Positions 51,041 through 62,100 of a stretch of DNA of 64,000 nt are shown piece after piece. Numbering within the stretch: the first letter of the stretch is position 1; every line of letters begins with the position of its first letter. The stretch spans positions 127,126 through 191,125 of the forward strand of contig LUCW03001715.1 in NCBI GenBank assembly GCA_001586965.3, written 5' to 3'. The stretch is from Sphaeroforma sirkka (Eukaryota > Opisthokonta > Ichthyosporea > Ichthyophonida). The translations under genes and the position numbers were made by a program. The notes beneath the pieces were generated by a model. The model ran no database searches. It saw only the letters and a program-made list of their open reading frames with translations, and was not told where the DNA came from.

Positions 51041-52450
51041 CGAGGTTAAATCATTTCTTATTAAGCATCCAATCGGTTGCTAATAACTCTTTAACTGTTT
51101 TCTGGTAGTCAGGGACAAGTCGAGAGAGCATGTCAGGAAGATGATTATGTATTCCTGGTATGTGTGTAATGTTGAAAGCGAACTTAGCAATAATATCATG
51201 CCAGCGGCTCACCAACTGTGAAATAGGGTTCATGTCTTTTAAATATGTTAAAGACTTTTGATCACAGGCGACAGTGAAGTAACTTCCATAAAGCTAGTCT
51301 TTAAACTGTCTTAGCGCAGTAACTATAGCAAGGAGCTCTTGTTTAACGGTAGGGTAATTCCGTTGACTTTTATTATAACTCTTGCTAAAGAATTGTATGT
51401 ATCGTGGTTTGCCATTTATCGTTTGGTATAGCACTCCACCTACCGCTCGATCTGAAGCGTCGGTTGCTACTTGGAATGGGACGCCATCCACAAGGTATTG
51501 CATGATGGGTGCGTCTATTACTTTACTTTTGACTAGCTTGAATGCATCATCACATTCTTTAGTCCAGAGCTTTCCTAAAGGTCCTTTGTGCAGCCGTAGG
51601 TGACTGAAAGGCTTAAAATAATGAGAAAGATGAGGTACTGAATCCGAGAAGAAGTTAATTAACCCACATACAGAGTTCACATCTCTTCCAGTAATCGGTG
51701 TTGATAAATCCAACAGAAATTGTTTCTTGCCAGGATCAATTTCTACCCCTGCTGCAGATACCTTGTAACCAAGTACGTGTATAGTATCTTTAGCAAAAGA
51801 ACACTTGTCCTCGTTAATCTTAAGTTTGGCATGGTTTAGTCGCTTTAAGAGTTCATTAACGAGTTCAACATGTTTATGTACTGTCTTTGCAAAGATAACT
51901 ATATCATCAAAATATACTGATACGTTATCCGACAGGTCCGCAAATAGTTCCACCATAATTTGTTGGAAGAAAGAAGGTAAAATGTGTAAGCCTTCAGGCG
52001 CACCTTTAAACTGGTACTTCTTACCTTGCCAAGTATAAAAAAAGTATTTCCTATGCGGCTCATATAGTTGTAATTGATGGAATGCAGCTTTTAAGTCTAC
52101 TTTGAAAAAGATAGTCGCACCTTCCATTTTGCGTAGTATCTCGCTTATCTTTGGTAAGGGAAATCTATGTTGCGGAACTAGCTTGTTGACTGGCGACAGG
52201 TGTAGTACTACTCTTGTGTTACTAAACGTTCCATCAGATTTATATTGATCGACCGCTAGGAGAGCTAAGTTAACTGGGGTTGCATCATATTTGATTTCAA
52301 TTAGACCCTGTTTTAATCAATCGTTAATTTGGGTTTTGACAACGTCTTTGTGTCTCCAACTCACGTAGTTATGTGAAGGACACTTTAACTTAGAGAAGTT
52401 GACGTCTGCTAGGTCAAGCTTAACGTACCCGTTAGAGAACTTAAAAAATA
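51041..52450 (-). pseudogene. Element A: reverse transcriptase and RNase H region
   Basis: Minus strand: FFKVDLKAAFHQLQLYEPH, GAPEGLHILPSFFQQIM and the active-site YFDD at about 52.1-51.9 kb, then RNase H (VATDASDRAVGGVLYQ, YPTVKQELLAIVTALRQF) at about 51.5-51.3 kb, and FNITHIPGIHNHLPDMLSRL at about 51.15 kb. It differs strongly from B and D, so A is a separate gypsy lineage. Confidence 0.85.
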
Positions 52451-52619
52451 CACCAGTCAGTTATTGCAATCGTTCTGTTTTGTATAATTAAGTCCATAAT
52501 TATATCGGTAAAATGCGGAATCATATCTTTTGCTTCGCTTTCCGGAGGTGTAGGTATCTTTAACATCTTATCATCTGACTGAACTTTATTTGGGTCTAGC
52601 CCATTAGGCAGACCAGTGA

Positions 52620-52985
52620 GAGTTATACCAAACTGAGAAGATCAGTCATACCTATAATTAAGTCATATTTCTGAGACATGTCACTAACGATTAGGTGAGT
52701 CTTTACTTCTCTTCTATCTGAGAACATTATGTGTACATAGTCAATGGCTTCTTCGCAACTGGTAACTTTGCCATTTCCCAAGATTAAATTAGTTGTTTCG
52801 TTATGGATAGCCATATCTGCAGCGTAGGCTACTCGGCGTGAGATAGCAGAGACTTCAGCTCCTGGATCAAAAAGTGCTATAACTTTTTCTTCATTCACAT
52901 AAACGGTTTGAAATATACGTTCATCTCCTTTGGTATAGATTTTATTGGACTTTTTCTCATAATCTTGCTCTAGTGCACACATATA
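52620..52985 (-). pseudogene. Element A: aspartic protease region
   Basis: Minus strand with VIALFDPGAEVSAISRRVAY (the DxG-type site reads DPG) and LIIGMTDLLSL. By position and motif it is the retropepsin-like protease. Confidence 0.7.
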
Positions 52986-52989
52986 GAAC

Positions 52990-54195
52990 TGTCAGTGCTT
53001 AACTTGGACGTCCGGCATGTCCTTGCAATCATCTTTGTGCCAACCGTTAGTACCTTTGCAAGTAGTACAGTCTTTCAAACAATGCCCAAAGTTTGGCTTG
53101 CCTGGTGCACAGTTAACAGAGTCGTGTTTACCATTCCACTTGCCATCACGTTTAGTGAGGTTGTAACCACACTTCTTGCAAGGTGCTCTCTCATTCCTTT
53201 CACCATTTGGTTCAGTAGAAGTAGAGGCTTTACCACCTCCAGCAGTAGTGCGAGGTTTCTTAGTATTACGCGCAGTGTTATTATCTGTCGCGGTACGCTT
53301 AGCGGGCTGGGTAAAGCTCGAGGTACTAAGTACTCTAATAGATGAGTTGTTATGCTTTTGAACTATCTTCTCAAAGACAGACCAAGGCATGGATCGCAAG
53401 TCACCATAGGTGATAATATCATCATTGGCCTTCTTAAAAAGGCTAGCCCCCAGAGTCTCCATCATCTGACAAAATAGTAAATATTTGCCAATTTAGGTAC
53501 GACCTCCCATCCGAGTGTTCATATGTGTCATATGAGCTAGAGCACCTCGAATAGTATTATCGTTCGTAAAGGTCTTTTGAGACTCTAGAAGTTCACGGTC
53601 ACGTGCATCTTCAAAGAAGGCGTTAAGTATATTCTCACGCAACTGGCGCCAGGGTAGGGCTTTCCAGTTGGGCTCATAGGCCTTCAAGATAGATTTCCAT
53701 TCCTCTGACTCACAGAAATGAATAAAGGCATTCATCATCTGTTTATCCTTAAGGCTGGCAGACTCCTTAAGTTGGTCAAAGGCCTTCAGTGTCTCCACTG
53801 TACTCTCATTAGTAGAGAAATCGACCTCAGCCATCGCGTTACCTAGCTGCTTTATAAAGCTTGGTTCAAAGCGTTCACGAGGTTCACGCTCAGTGCTATG
53901 GGCTGCTAGTGCCAAGATGGAGTATATCTCCTTTCTCTTGTTATCGATTAGATAGCGAATGTTATCCGATTTCTTATCGTCAAGGTCAGGGTCATTCAAT
54001 AGACGGTTCTCAAGGACTTGCATACCAGAACGTAATAGCCTGAGACGTTGTCGTCTGTTTTTCACTTTATCGTCTTTAGCACTAGGGTAGGTACTCTCTA
54101 GTGAGGTACTGGTATAACGATTACCAAAGTCGTGATTACCAGGGTTTGATGGTAAATAAAGATAGATGTTATAGGCCTCATCGATCTCCATACAA
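52990..54195 (-). pseudogene. Element A: gag and cysteine-rich nucleocapsid region
   Basis: Minus strand: a charged helical gag part (54.19-53.5 kb; WRQLRENILNAFFEDARDRE) and a cysteine-rich part (53.46-53.0 kb; CKKCGYNLTKRDGKWNGKH, CTTCKGTNGWHKDDC) with at least two zinc-binding-like clusters. These clusters differ from the plain CCHC knuckle and resemble those of some protist and animal gypsy elements. Confidence 0.7.
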
Positions 54196-54257
54196 TCAAA
54201 GCCTCTGACAGGGTTTGGTGTGTTGAGAGGGTGGTGGTCGATTGTAGCTTCCGCGAG

Positions 54258-55013
54258 CGACTACCGCATTGACGGCTGTCTCTGCCCTGTCTCTGCCCCG
54301 GTAGCCACAAGTTCACTACCAGCCACTTTAACTACATCCAACAACTGATTCGACGCATCCTGGTAGGCCCGAAACTGCCTCCCATTGGCCCTGACCTCCT
54401 TCAGCAATTACAGGAGTGCCACGACTTCCATGGTATCTGGACCCTCCACGGACACCTTGGATCTTTTCTCCAGCATATCAAAGAACCACCGTACCCTCAC
54501 CCGTCTCTGACACATCAACAGATGTTCCCCATACCCCGGCTAATCACGCTGTTGAAGTACTACTTCCAAATTTTGGTTCAAACCAAATTATCGCGCTTGT
54601 TGGTTCCGCCTATGATACTTCCGATCCAGGCCAGCCAACACATACCGAATTCATCCGTGGTCTGGTGCAGCATTGGCTTACCCCATCCTCGCTCCTCGAC
54701 CGGATTATGATGGATAACCTGGTCCTTCTCGGTATTTCATACTCTGCACTAACCCATTCCGCGTACACGGCGCAGACCCGATCTGTACCACAGAGGTGGG
54801 TACTTTACTTAGTAGGTCACCAGGCAAAAATATGGAACATTCGATAGTAACAGTGTTTTGTCAATACCGGCCCGAATTGACTCAGCGCATATCTTCCATT
54901 GTCGACTCACTTGGCCCAAGCTTCAAACGGTATTTTACTGAACAATTTTTCCCGTCAATCTTTCCTGAACCACTACAGCGACTATGAGAGCCATACCATA
55001 TGTTCATACATTG
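54258..55013 (+). mobile_element. LINE 3'-end fragment, plus strand
   Basis: Starts CGACTACCGCATTGACGGC and matches the last 760 bp of the LINE at 31777-33895, ending at the same CATACATTG. It carries the zinc-knuckle region and downstream sequence. It lies in the leader of element A. Confidence 0.85.
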
Positions 55014-55562
55014 GAACATACAGAACCAACAATCGCGATGATTTGGTTTGAACCGAAATTTGGAAGTAGTATTTCAACAGCGCGATTAGCCGGGGTATGG
55101 GGAACATCTGTTGATGTGTCAGGGACAGGTGAGGGTACGGTGGCTCTTCAACATGCTGGATAAAAGATCCAAGGTGTCCGTGGAGGGTCCAGATACCATG
55201 GAAGTCGTGGCACTCCTGTAATTGCTGAAGGAGGTCAGGGCCAATGGAAGGCAGTTTCGAGCCTACCAGGATGCGTCGAATCAGTTGTTGGATGCAGTTA
55301 AAGCGGCTGGTAGGGAACTTGTGGCTACCGGGGCAGACAGGGCAGAGACAGCCGTTGGTGCGGTAGTCGAGCAATGTGAACATGTACGTATTCGTTACAA
55401 TCATAGCACAGAGCCGGATTGATGTAGACTCGAAGCAGCAATTGAAGCTGTCGTGTCTGGCTGTGTCTTGGTTTGAGGTTGGCGGTTGACTCATAACCAG
55501 TTGGTAGTAGTATTTGCGCCGGGCCATTGCCGCAATCTCTTTGTTGGACCAACATTTTGTTA
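55014..55562 (-). mobile_element. LINE fragment in inverted orientation, abutting the plus-strand fragment
   Basis: The complement matches the LINE from about 32945 (WFNKEIAAMARR) to about 33475. The two fragments stand tail to tail; they share about 350 bp as inverted arms (roughly 54258-54605 against 55068-55420). Neither contains the reverse-transcriptase active site. Confidence 0.85.
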
Positions 55563-55677
55563 TAGCCACTATGAAGTAGTATAGAATACTTACAGCTGTC
55601 ATGTCGTTGAATAGTAAGCAATTATTCGACAGTCTAGAAGCAGTACATTACGGTAACTACTAAATAAGTGAAAAATA

Positions 55678-56275
55678 TGTAAACTTCGATGGATATTTCT
55701 ATGTTTTAAACTATGTTATATAAACTAAGGTACAATTCAAGTCAGTTAGGATTTAACAGTGGTAGCTTGTGTAAGTATGGTCGGGATTGCCTCTTGTTAA
55801 TAGCCTCAATATCCTCGATCACTCCGGACGTACCTCTAACTGTTCTTTATTGAATGTTTTTCACTAGAAGTACTGTGTTCATGACCACATGCCTAATTTG
55901 TAGATAGACATAAGAACGTAAGTCAAGTTAATACATTTGCTAATATAAATTAAGTTCCATCTGAAGAAAAGTTAAAAAAAGAAAAAGACTTATTGGATTT
56001 TGGAGATTGGCGGGAAGACCAAAACCTGTAAGTAGTAGTTCAGTGATTATAAAATTTAGTTTATAGTATCCTACATCTACTATCGTCTCAAATAGGTCCA
56101 AGTAAACGAGTCATACCAAATACTCAGGCTATTGGAGCCATCGAAGTGAATTTAGAACACTTTGGAAATATTGGAAAAATAATTTGTATTAAATTATTTT
56201 AAATACAATTAAAAACCAATATGTTATCTCATTTGATCTTGATATTTTAGACTGGCCGGAGGCCGTATTTCTACA
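55678..56275 (-). repeat. A-family LTR (5' LTR of A, or solo)
   Basis: TGTAAACTTCGATGG to TTTCTACA, 598 bp. Its place and direction fit the missing 5' LTR of A. However, if the ends are taken one base inward it is flanked by AATAT on both sides, which would fit a solo LTR. Differences from 22751-23380 are many. Confidence 0.75.
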
Positions 56276-56692
56276 ATATCTCGAGTAAACATACTGGTCT
56301 GATTTTCTTCAGTGAAGGCGATGTATATATTGGGTGCTCCTTGAAGGTCTGGAATCTCAAGAAAGAGTGTAAGGAAACTGTACGAAGTCGTTCTTACATA
56401 TGTTACTCGAAATCAAAGCAAGATAAAAATTATTGCAAGTGGTGCGGTCACGTAGAATGCCATGTGTATTTCTGTTCCATCGAGTGCTTTCAAAAACATC
56501 ATTTGGATACGATTCTAGGGAAAAAGAAACGACGACGGCGCTCTGACACTGACAGATCATTGCAATATTTTTAGCTGTATATCAATGAAGGTGTATTATA
56601 TGGACTCACACAAGCGTTCTGACAGACTATTGTAATATTTTATTAGCTGTAAATCAATAAAGGTGCATTATATTCACTCACACAAGCGTTGT
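56276..56692 (+). pseudogene. Fragment with piggyBac-like cysteine-rich C-terminal motif and 70-bp tandem repeat
   Basis: A frame at 56341-56574 (77 codons) contains YCKWCGHVECHVYFCSIECF followed by QKHH and a basic KKKRRRR tail. piggyBac transposases end in a similar cross-brace zinc finger (YC-x2-C..C-x3-CF-x2-YH), which binds the element's DNA ends. The spacing here has five extra residues, so a host gene exon with a zinc finger is possible. After the TAG, a 70-bp unit starting GACAGATCAT / GACAGACTAT is repeated (56551 and 56621), and the second copy contains AATAAA (56656). No catalytic part is present; the left side is cut by the A-family LTR. Confidence 0.4.
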
Positions 56693-57600
56693 GGTATGCT
56701 TAGATATGCCTTATAAATTTATACATGCTTTAAAAAACACGGCTAGGGCGCCGCGGAGACCAAAAGCGTTCCTTCAAAGAGTGTCGCTAAGAACTCACCC
56801 TTTCTCCCTCACTTTCACTTTTTAAACACACACACACACACAAATACGCACTGTTGTTCAGTCACAAACGTGACGGACCCACAAAAGTATGCTCTATTTT
56901 TTTGAAACAAGATTCCATTTAGGATCCCCTTGGGGCTTCTTTGGGGTCTACAAATGGGGTAAAAGCGTTCCGGACAGATTTCAAGTTCAATAAAAAAGAA
57001 ATAGAGACTCTACAGCTACGATTTCGGTGATAAAACGTTTAAAAAAAGTATCGTCAAAACAGGACAATTGTTTTTTGGGTCGAATACAAATTTCGACTCG
57101 AGCGCTGTCGGTACTCGGAACACACCAGGCGGCAGACTGGATTTTTTTTTTATATGCACTTGTTTTTTTTTAATGGTTTTTTTTTACCTGAACATATTTA
57201 TTGCTTTTTTTAACAAAATATATAAAAATATTCTGTGTTGGTATTTATGCCTTTTCTGTCTATTTTTAAAAAAAAAAGAAACAAAATACAGTTTGTTCAT
57301 TTTTTTAATTCAAATTATAGTATCCGTCCGGTTTCTGAAAGATTTCGAAAAAAGTTCCTTCTTTTTAAAAAAAACAAATTACGAGAGTAGTTCGCAACTT
57401 CGCGCCCGCGGTGCCAATTAGAGAAAATCTTTCGGAATATAAGCCTCAAGACCGTCGGGGCCCAAAACACGTTTCTGACATTATCTATGAAAAGTAAAAA
57501 ACACACAAATACACACATCAATACACCTACAACACACCTCACCTACAGTCACAGCGTTAGTATCGCTACCTAACACGCATACGATGTAGGTCGTAGCACT
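56693..57600. other. T/A-homopolymer-rich stretch, no gene
   Basis: Runs of T and A (57135-57380), an AC run at 56826-56842, and no believable coding frame. The Phe/Lys-rich frames read from it follow from the homopolymers. Confidence 0.65.
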
Positions 57601-58340
57601 GTATAGCCTAATTAGACTACGTTCTTTCCAGTGAGCACATCGGATTTCTCATACGATGTAGTTAAGCCCCACTTTTTGCCATCAGAAGGCGAGATCACTT
57701 TGCGCTCCGATCACGTAGTGAACTACTTTTACCTAAATATCGTCAGGTTTCACACTAGCAACCATGTCGAGTACAAGGCGTATCCCACAGAAAGAGAAAG
57801 CGTTCAAGCAAAGCTGTATATGTGAACTGAAAGGATGTTTGAATTGTACTGCTCGCAAGATTAGACTACTACTGAGTGATGATGCCATTGCGCTTCGATA
57901 GATAAAAATAATACAACCACACGGGAACGAAGATTCATGGCAGACGGCTATGGCCAAGCGCCGAACGTTACATAACAATGCATTTATCAACGCTCGACAC
58001 TTCCCCTTACAGCAACTAGTGAATAGAGGTAATGGTATACACGCCGGGCCTAACGCCATGCCCAAACTGATGCTTCAATGGAACGCAGATCGGAATATAC
58101 TTCAAGTTGTGCAGGGCGAGTATGCAAGGGTACAGTGTGTATGTGCAAACGGTGATTCCGTGTGTGAAGATCTACGCCACGGAGGTTATTTTCTTGTTCC
58201 CCGTGGCCAAAGGTATAGAAAGAGGGCGTTCACATAAGCCATCATCATTTATAAATACTTGCAGAGATAGTGATAGCAAATGTTTGGAATACCTTGGGGA
58301 GAAACGCTTTGAGCTAGTAGAAAATTATTTAAGATAATTA
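57601..58340 (+). other. Cluster of unassigned plus-strand frames, possible gene remnant
   Basis: Three overlapping-region frames have protein-like composition: 57631-57825 (SYDVVKPHFLPSEGEITLRS), an ATG frame at 57762 of 45 codons with CICELKGCLNC, and 57950-58237 (RHFPLQQLVNRGNGIHAGPN, then CVCANGDSVC). A TTCTTTCCAG acceptor-like site precedes the first. They could be exons of one gene or a decayed transposon frame. I recognise no family. Confidence 0.3.
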
Positions 58341-58594
58341 AATGTGATGCCATGTGTGTTAAGCGATGTAAGGGTTAGTAGCTAAAGACATGGCCAGAAG
58401 CAAGAACACTGTAGATGAAGAAACATCGTCGCCACAAGATTCTACAACCAGAAGCAGCTATGTGCCTGGAAACCAGAATCTATCTTCAAGCCTCTATCTC
58501 GCACAGCTTTGGTCTCATTATACAATCTTAATCTCCTATATTCTAGCAAAAGTTCTCTAAGCTCGCTTTCCTCTGATATATCTATTGGTTGTGG

Positions 58595-59191
58595 TGTAAA
58601 CTTCGATGGAAATTACTAGGTTTCAAACTATAATAAACTAAAATACAATTTAGTCAGTTAGGATTTAGCAGTGGTAGCTTGTGTAAGAATGATCGGGACT
58701 GCCTCTTGTTAAGAGCCTAAATATCCTCGATCACACAGGGCGTACCTCTAGCTGTTCTTTATTGAATAATTTTCACTAGAAGTACTAAGTGTTCATGACC
58801 ACTTGCCTAATTTGTAAATAGACATAATAACGTAAGTCACGTTAATACATTAGCTGATATATATAAAGTTCCATCTGAAGAAAAGTTAAAAAAAAAAAAA
58901 AGACTTATTGGATTTTGGAGATTGGCGGGAGGACCAAAATCTATAAGTAGTAGTTCGGAGATTATAAAATTTAGTTTATAATATCCTACATCTACTAATG
59001 TCTCAAATAGGTCCAAGTAGATGAGTCATACCAAATACTCAGGCTATTGGAGCCCATCAAAGTGAATTTAGAACACTTTGGAAATATTGGAAAAAGAGCT
59101 TGTACTAAATTATTTAAAATACAAATAAAAACCAATGTATTATCTCAATTGATCTTGATATTTTAGACTGACCGGAGGCCATATTTCTACA
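58595..59191 (-). repeat. LTR of element C (3' LTR)
   Basis: 597 bp, TGTAAACTTCGATGG to ATTTCTACA. Its outer flank reads TTGGTTGTGG. The partner LTR lies beyond the window. Confidence 0.85.
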
Positions 59192-62100
59192 TAGCCCCCC
59201 AGTAGCTTTTAGAACTACGAACGTACGTTAAGATACGATCTAGTTGGTAAAGCGAAAACCAAAGTAAAACGGTTTCGGTCATGACTTATCGAGTAAGTAT
59301 GTGCCTATATGTACGAGTTCAAGACTCATGTTGTACTCTATGTCGTTTAGTATTTGGTCCAGTAACCATTTCCGATGTAGGCGCCTTACGTTTATTATTT
59401 GGTAAGGTAATAGCCAAAGGCTGTTCTTCATTAGTAAGTAAGTTTGAACAATTTTTCTGCACTGTTGGTAAGCAGATCAGAAAGTTTAGTCACGTAGGAA
59501 GTAGGTGGCAAATAGGGAATTTCAGATCCGTCAGGGTTTGTAGTCACCTGAGGAAACCCTTTTCGTTTATCTCGTGTGTTCTTATGTAAACGCTTATTCC
59601 ATTTCTTATTAAAGATACGAAGAAAGTCATGAGATTCACGAAATGCATCGGAGGTTAGCCAAGCTACTGTCCCATCCATGAAACGGGTCTTGTAGTAAGT
59701 GTAACCGTCTTCGGATGTTTTGTCAATTATATCTTTGACTTGTGACTCCATAACTGGGACATCAGAATCAAATGAGCGAGCGAATAAGAGATCGGAGGTA
59801 GGGATACGGTGAGTGCCTAGATTGGTTGCGCTAGTACCATCAATGTTATTCACTTCGTAAGTATCACTCTTCTCATCATGGTAGGAAATAACAAAAGGTC
59901 CTATCGTCTTAGAAGAGAGTTCGGTAACGTTGGCGTTTCGATTCATAATGTTAACATAATCGCCGACTTTGAACTGAACAATGTTCTTAGTGTTATTCCA
60001 TCGGTCATACGCTTTAAGTAGGACGCGATTTTTTGTGCTCAGTAAACAGGGGTAAACAACGTTCTGCATATGCTCGATCTTTTGTAGCCACGGGGTAGCG
60101 TGTTTCTCAGGCGCAGTTTTATCAAACGTTGCTTGTAATTCACTATAGCGGCCAAAGAAATAGTGAAACGGGAGTGTTCCAGTTTGAGGATTCATGCAGT
60201 TATTCATTTGAGTCTGAACCCATTTCAAATGATAAGACCACATATCCTCAACGTCGTCTAGTGCGGTACGCAAGAGTTTCTTAAGTTCTCTATGACGTGT
60301 CTCATTTGCACCCTGCGTTTGAGGTTTGTAAGGAACACCACGCCTATGGGTCATGCCTGATACGAGTATAAGTGCCTCCATTACGTCGGTACAAAACTCA
60401 CTACCGTTATCAGAACATAGTACTCGGGAAACCGAAGTCATTGAAGACGTGATAGGGTATTGCATAAAGCAAGTTATAGCCCGAAGCCACACATAAGAAA
60501 TGACAGATATATACATCGCCAGTATGCTTGGATCGCGGGAGTTTAACCAAATCGACTATGACTCGGCGCATCGGTTGGTCTTCTGTCACACTTTTTTTAG
60601 GGGTGCCCAACCGTATCGCTTGATCTGGTTCTTTTCACAATCAGTACAGCGTCGGTATACTTCACGTATGGTTTCTTTCAGCGCCGGGTGATCAAGCCCT
60701 GCACGAATAGCCATTTTATAAGTATGCTCATATGCTCGATGCGTTAAATTATGTATAATTTTAACTCTACTTTCGAGCTCCTCTAAGTCAGTCAGATTCT
60801 GCGTAACGCTGGCTGGATGAACCATAGTCCTGTTGGAAAGGGCAACCTCAGTATCAGGAGGGGTAGACTCCTGAGATACATAATTGACAACATTGGATTG
60901 TTGAAGTATCTTCTTCAGTTGTTTCGCAACTCCTGGCTGTTCTTTAAGCAGCGCTTTAAGTAGTCGAGTGCGAGCTTCAGGTTCTCTTAGAGTTTTGAGT
61001 CTTTGATCCATGGCCTTAGCTAGTTCCATGTTTTTTACGATCTAATGCCGTTTCAATCGGCATTACCTCGACTACAATCTTGTTGGGTGCATGTGTTGTA
61101 CGAGTCTTGAGCTTTTGTTCAAACTCTTTTAGACTCCTCTAATTTAGCTAAGAATTCGGTTGAGGGTTTCCACTTAGTGGTACCTGCAGGACCGATGCGA
61201 CAAACAATGGTGTGTTTCCAAAGGCGTCTTCTTAATAGAATAGGATCCCTGATACAAGAACGTGTCGGTTTCACGGTCGACATAAATAGGTTCGTCTTGA
61301 ATCATATTAATTAAATCACGTATCCATGGGTCGGAGTTACGTAAGGGACAACACAGCGTAATGGTAGATTTAGTAATATTAACATAATTTAACAACTTTG
61401 CGATAAGTTGACAAGGTGGGTTAGCCCACGCATTATGCTTTTGATAAGTCAAGCTGAAATGCATCACCTTTAGGATGAGTCAACGACCTATATTCAGAAA
61501 CCTGTTTGTTATGTTCTGCGGCGAACATATCAACAGTAAATGGACCCCATCGTGATTGAGCGAGGTTAAACCATTTCTTATTTAGCATCCAATCGGTTGC
61601 TAATAACTCCTTGACTGTTTTCTGGTAGTCGAGGCACAAGTCGAGAGAGCATGTCAGGAAGATGGTTATGTATTCCTGGTATGTTGTGTTATATTAAAAG
61701 CGAACTTGGCAATAATGTCATGCCAGCGGCTCACCAACTGTGAATCAGGGTTCATATCTTTTTTAAGTATGTTAAAGACTTTTGATCACAGGCGACAGTA
61801 AAGTAACTTCCATAAAGGTAGTCTTTAAACTGTCTTAGCGCAGTAACTATAGCAAGGAGCTCTTGTTTAACGGTAGGGTAATTCCGTTGACTCTTATTAT
61901 AACTCTTGCTAAAGAATTGTATGTAGCGCGGTTTACCATTTATCGTTTGGTAAAGCACTCCACCTACCGCTCGATCTGAAGTCGAGGTTGCTACTTGGAA
62001 TGGGACACCATCCACAGGGTACTGCATGATGGGTGCGTCCATTACTTTACTTTTGACTAGTTTAAATGCATCATCACATTCTTTAGTCCAAAGCTTTCCC

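Larger units (their letters stand above)
22751..56275 (-). mobile_element. Element A: Ty3/gypsy retrotransposon split by nested insertions
   Basis: Read on the minus strand, the parts run in order: LTR (55678-56275, probable), gag and nucleocapsid (about 54.2-53.0 kb), protease (about 52.8 kb), reverse transcriptase-RNase H (about 52.1-51.05 kb), integrase and C-terminal region (34.55-33.9 kb and 31.78-30.69 kb), LTR (22751-23380). Between these lie element D, a LINE, element B and a LINE-end pair. The second copy, C (58595-64000), shows the uninterrupted order and proves that the pieces match end to end. The LTRs of the family differ from each other by roughly a tenth, so A is old; besides the insertions it has several further breaks. 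If 55678-56275 is an independent solo LTR, the right end of A lies nearer 55677. Confidence 0.8.

Noticed and set aside
57068-57421. 117-codon Phe/Leu/Ile-rich frame that looks like a membrane protein
   Set aside because: Comes from T and A homopolymer runs; no start context and no charged-residue pattern.
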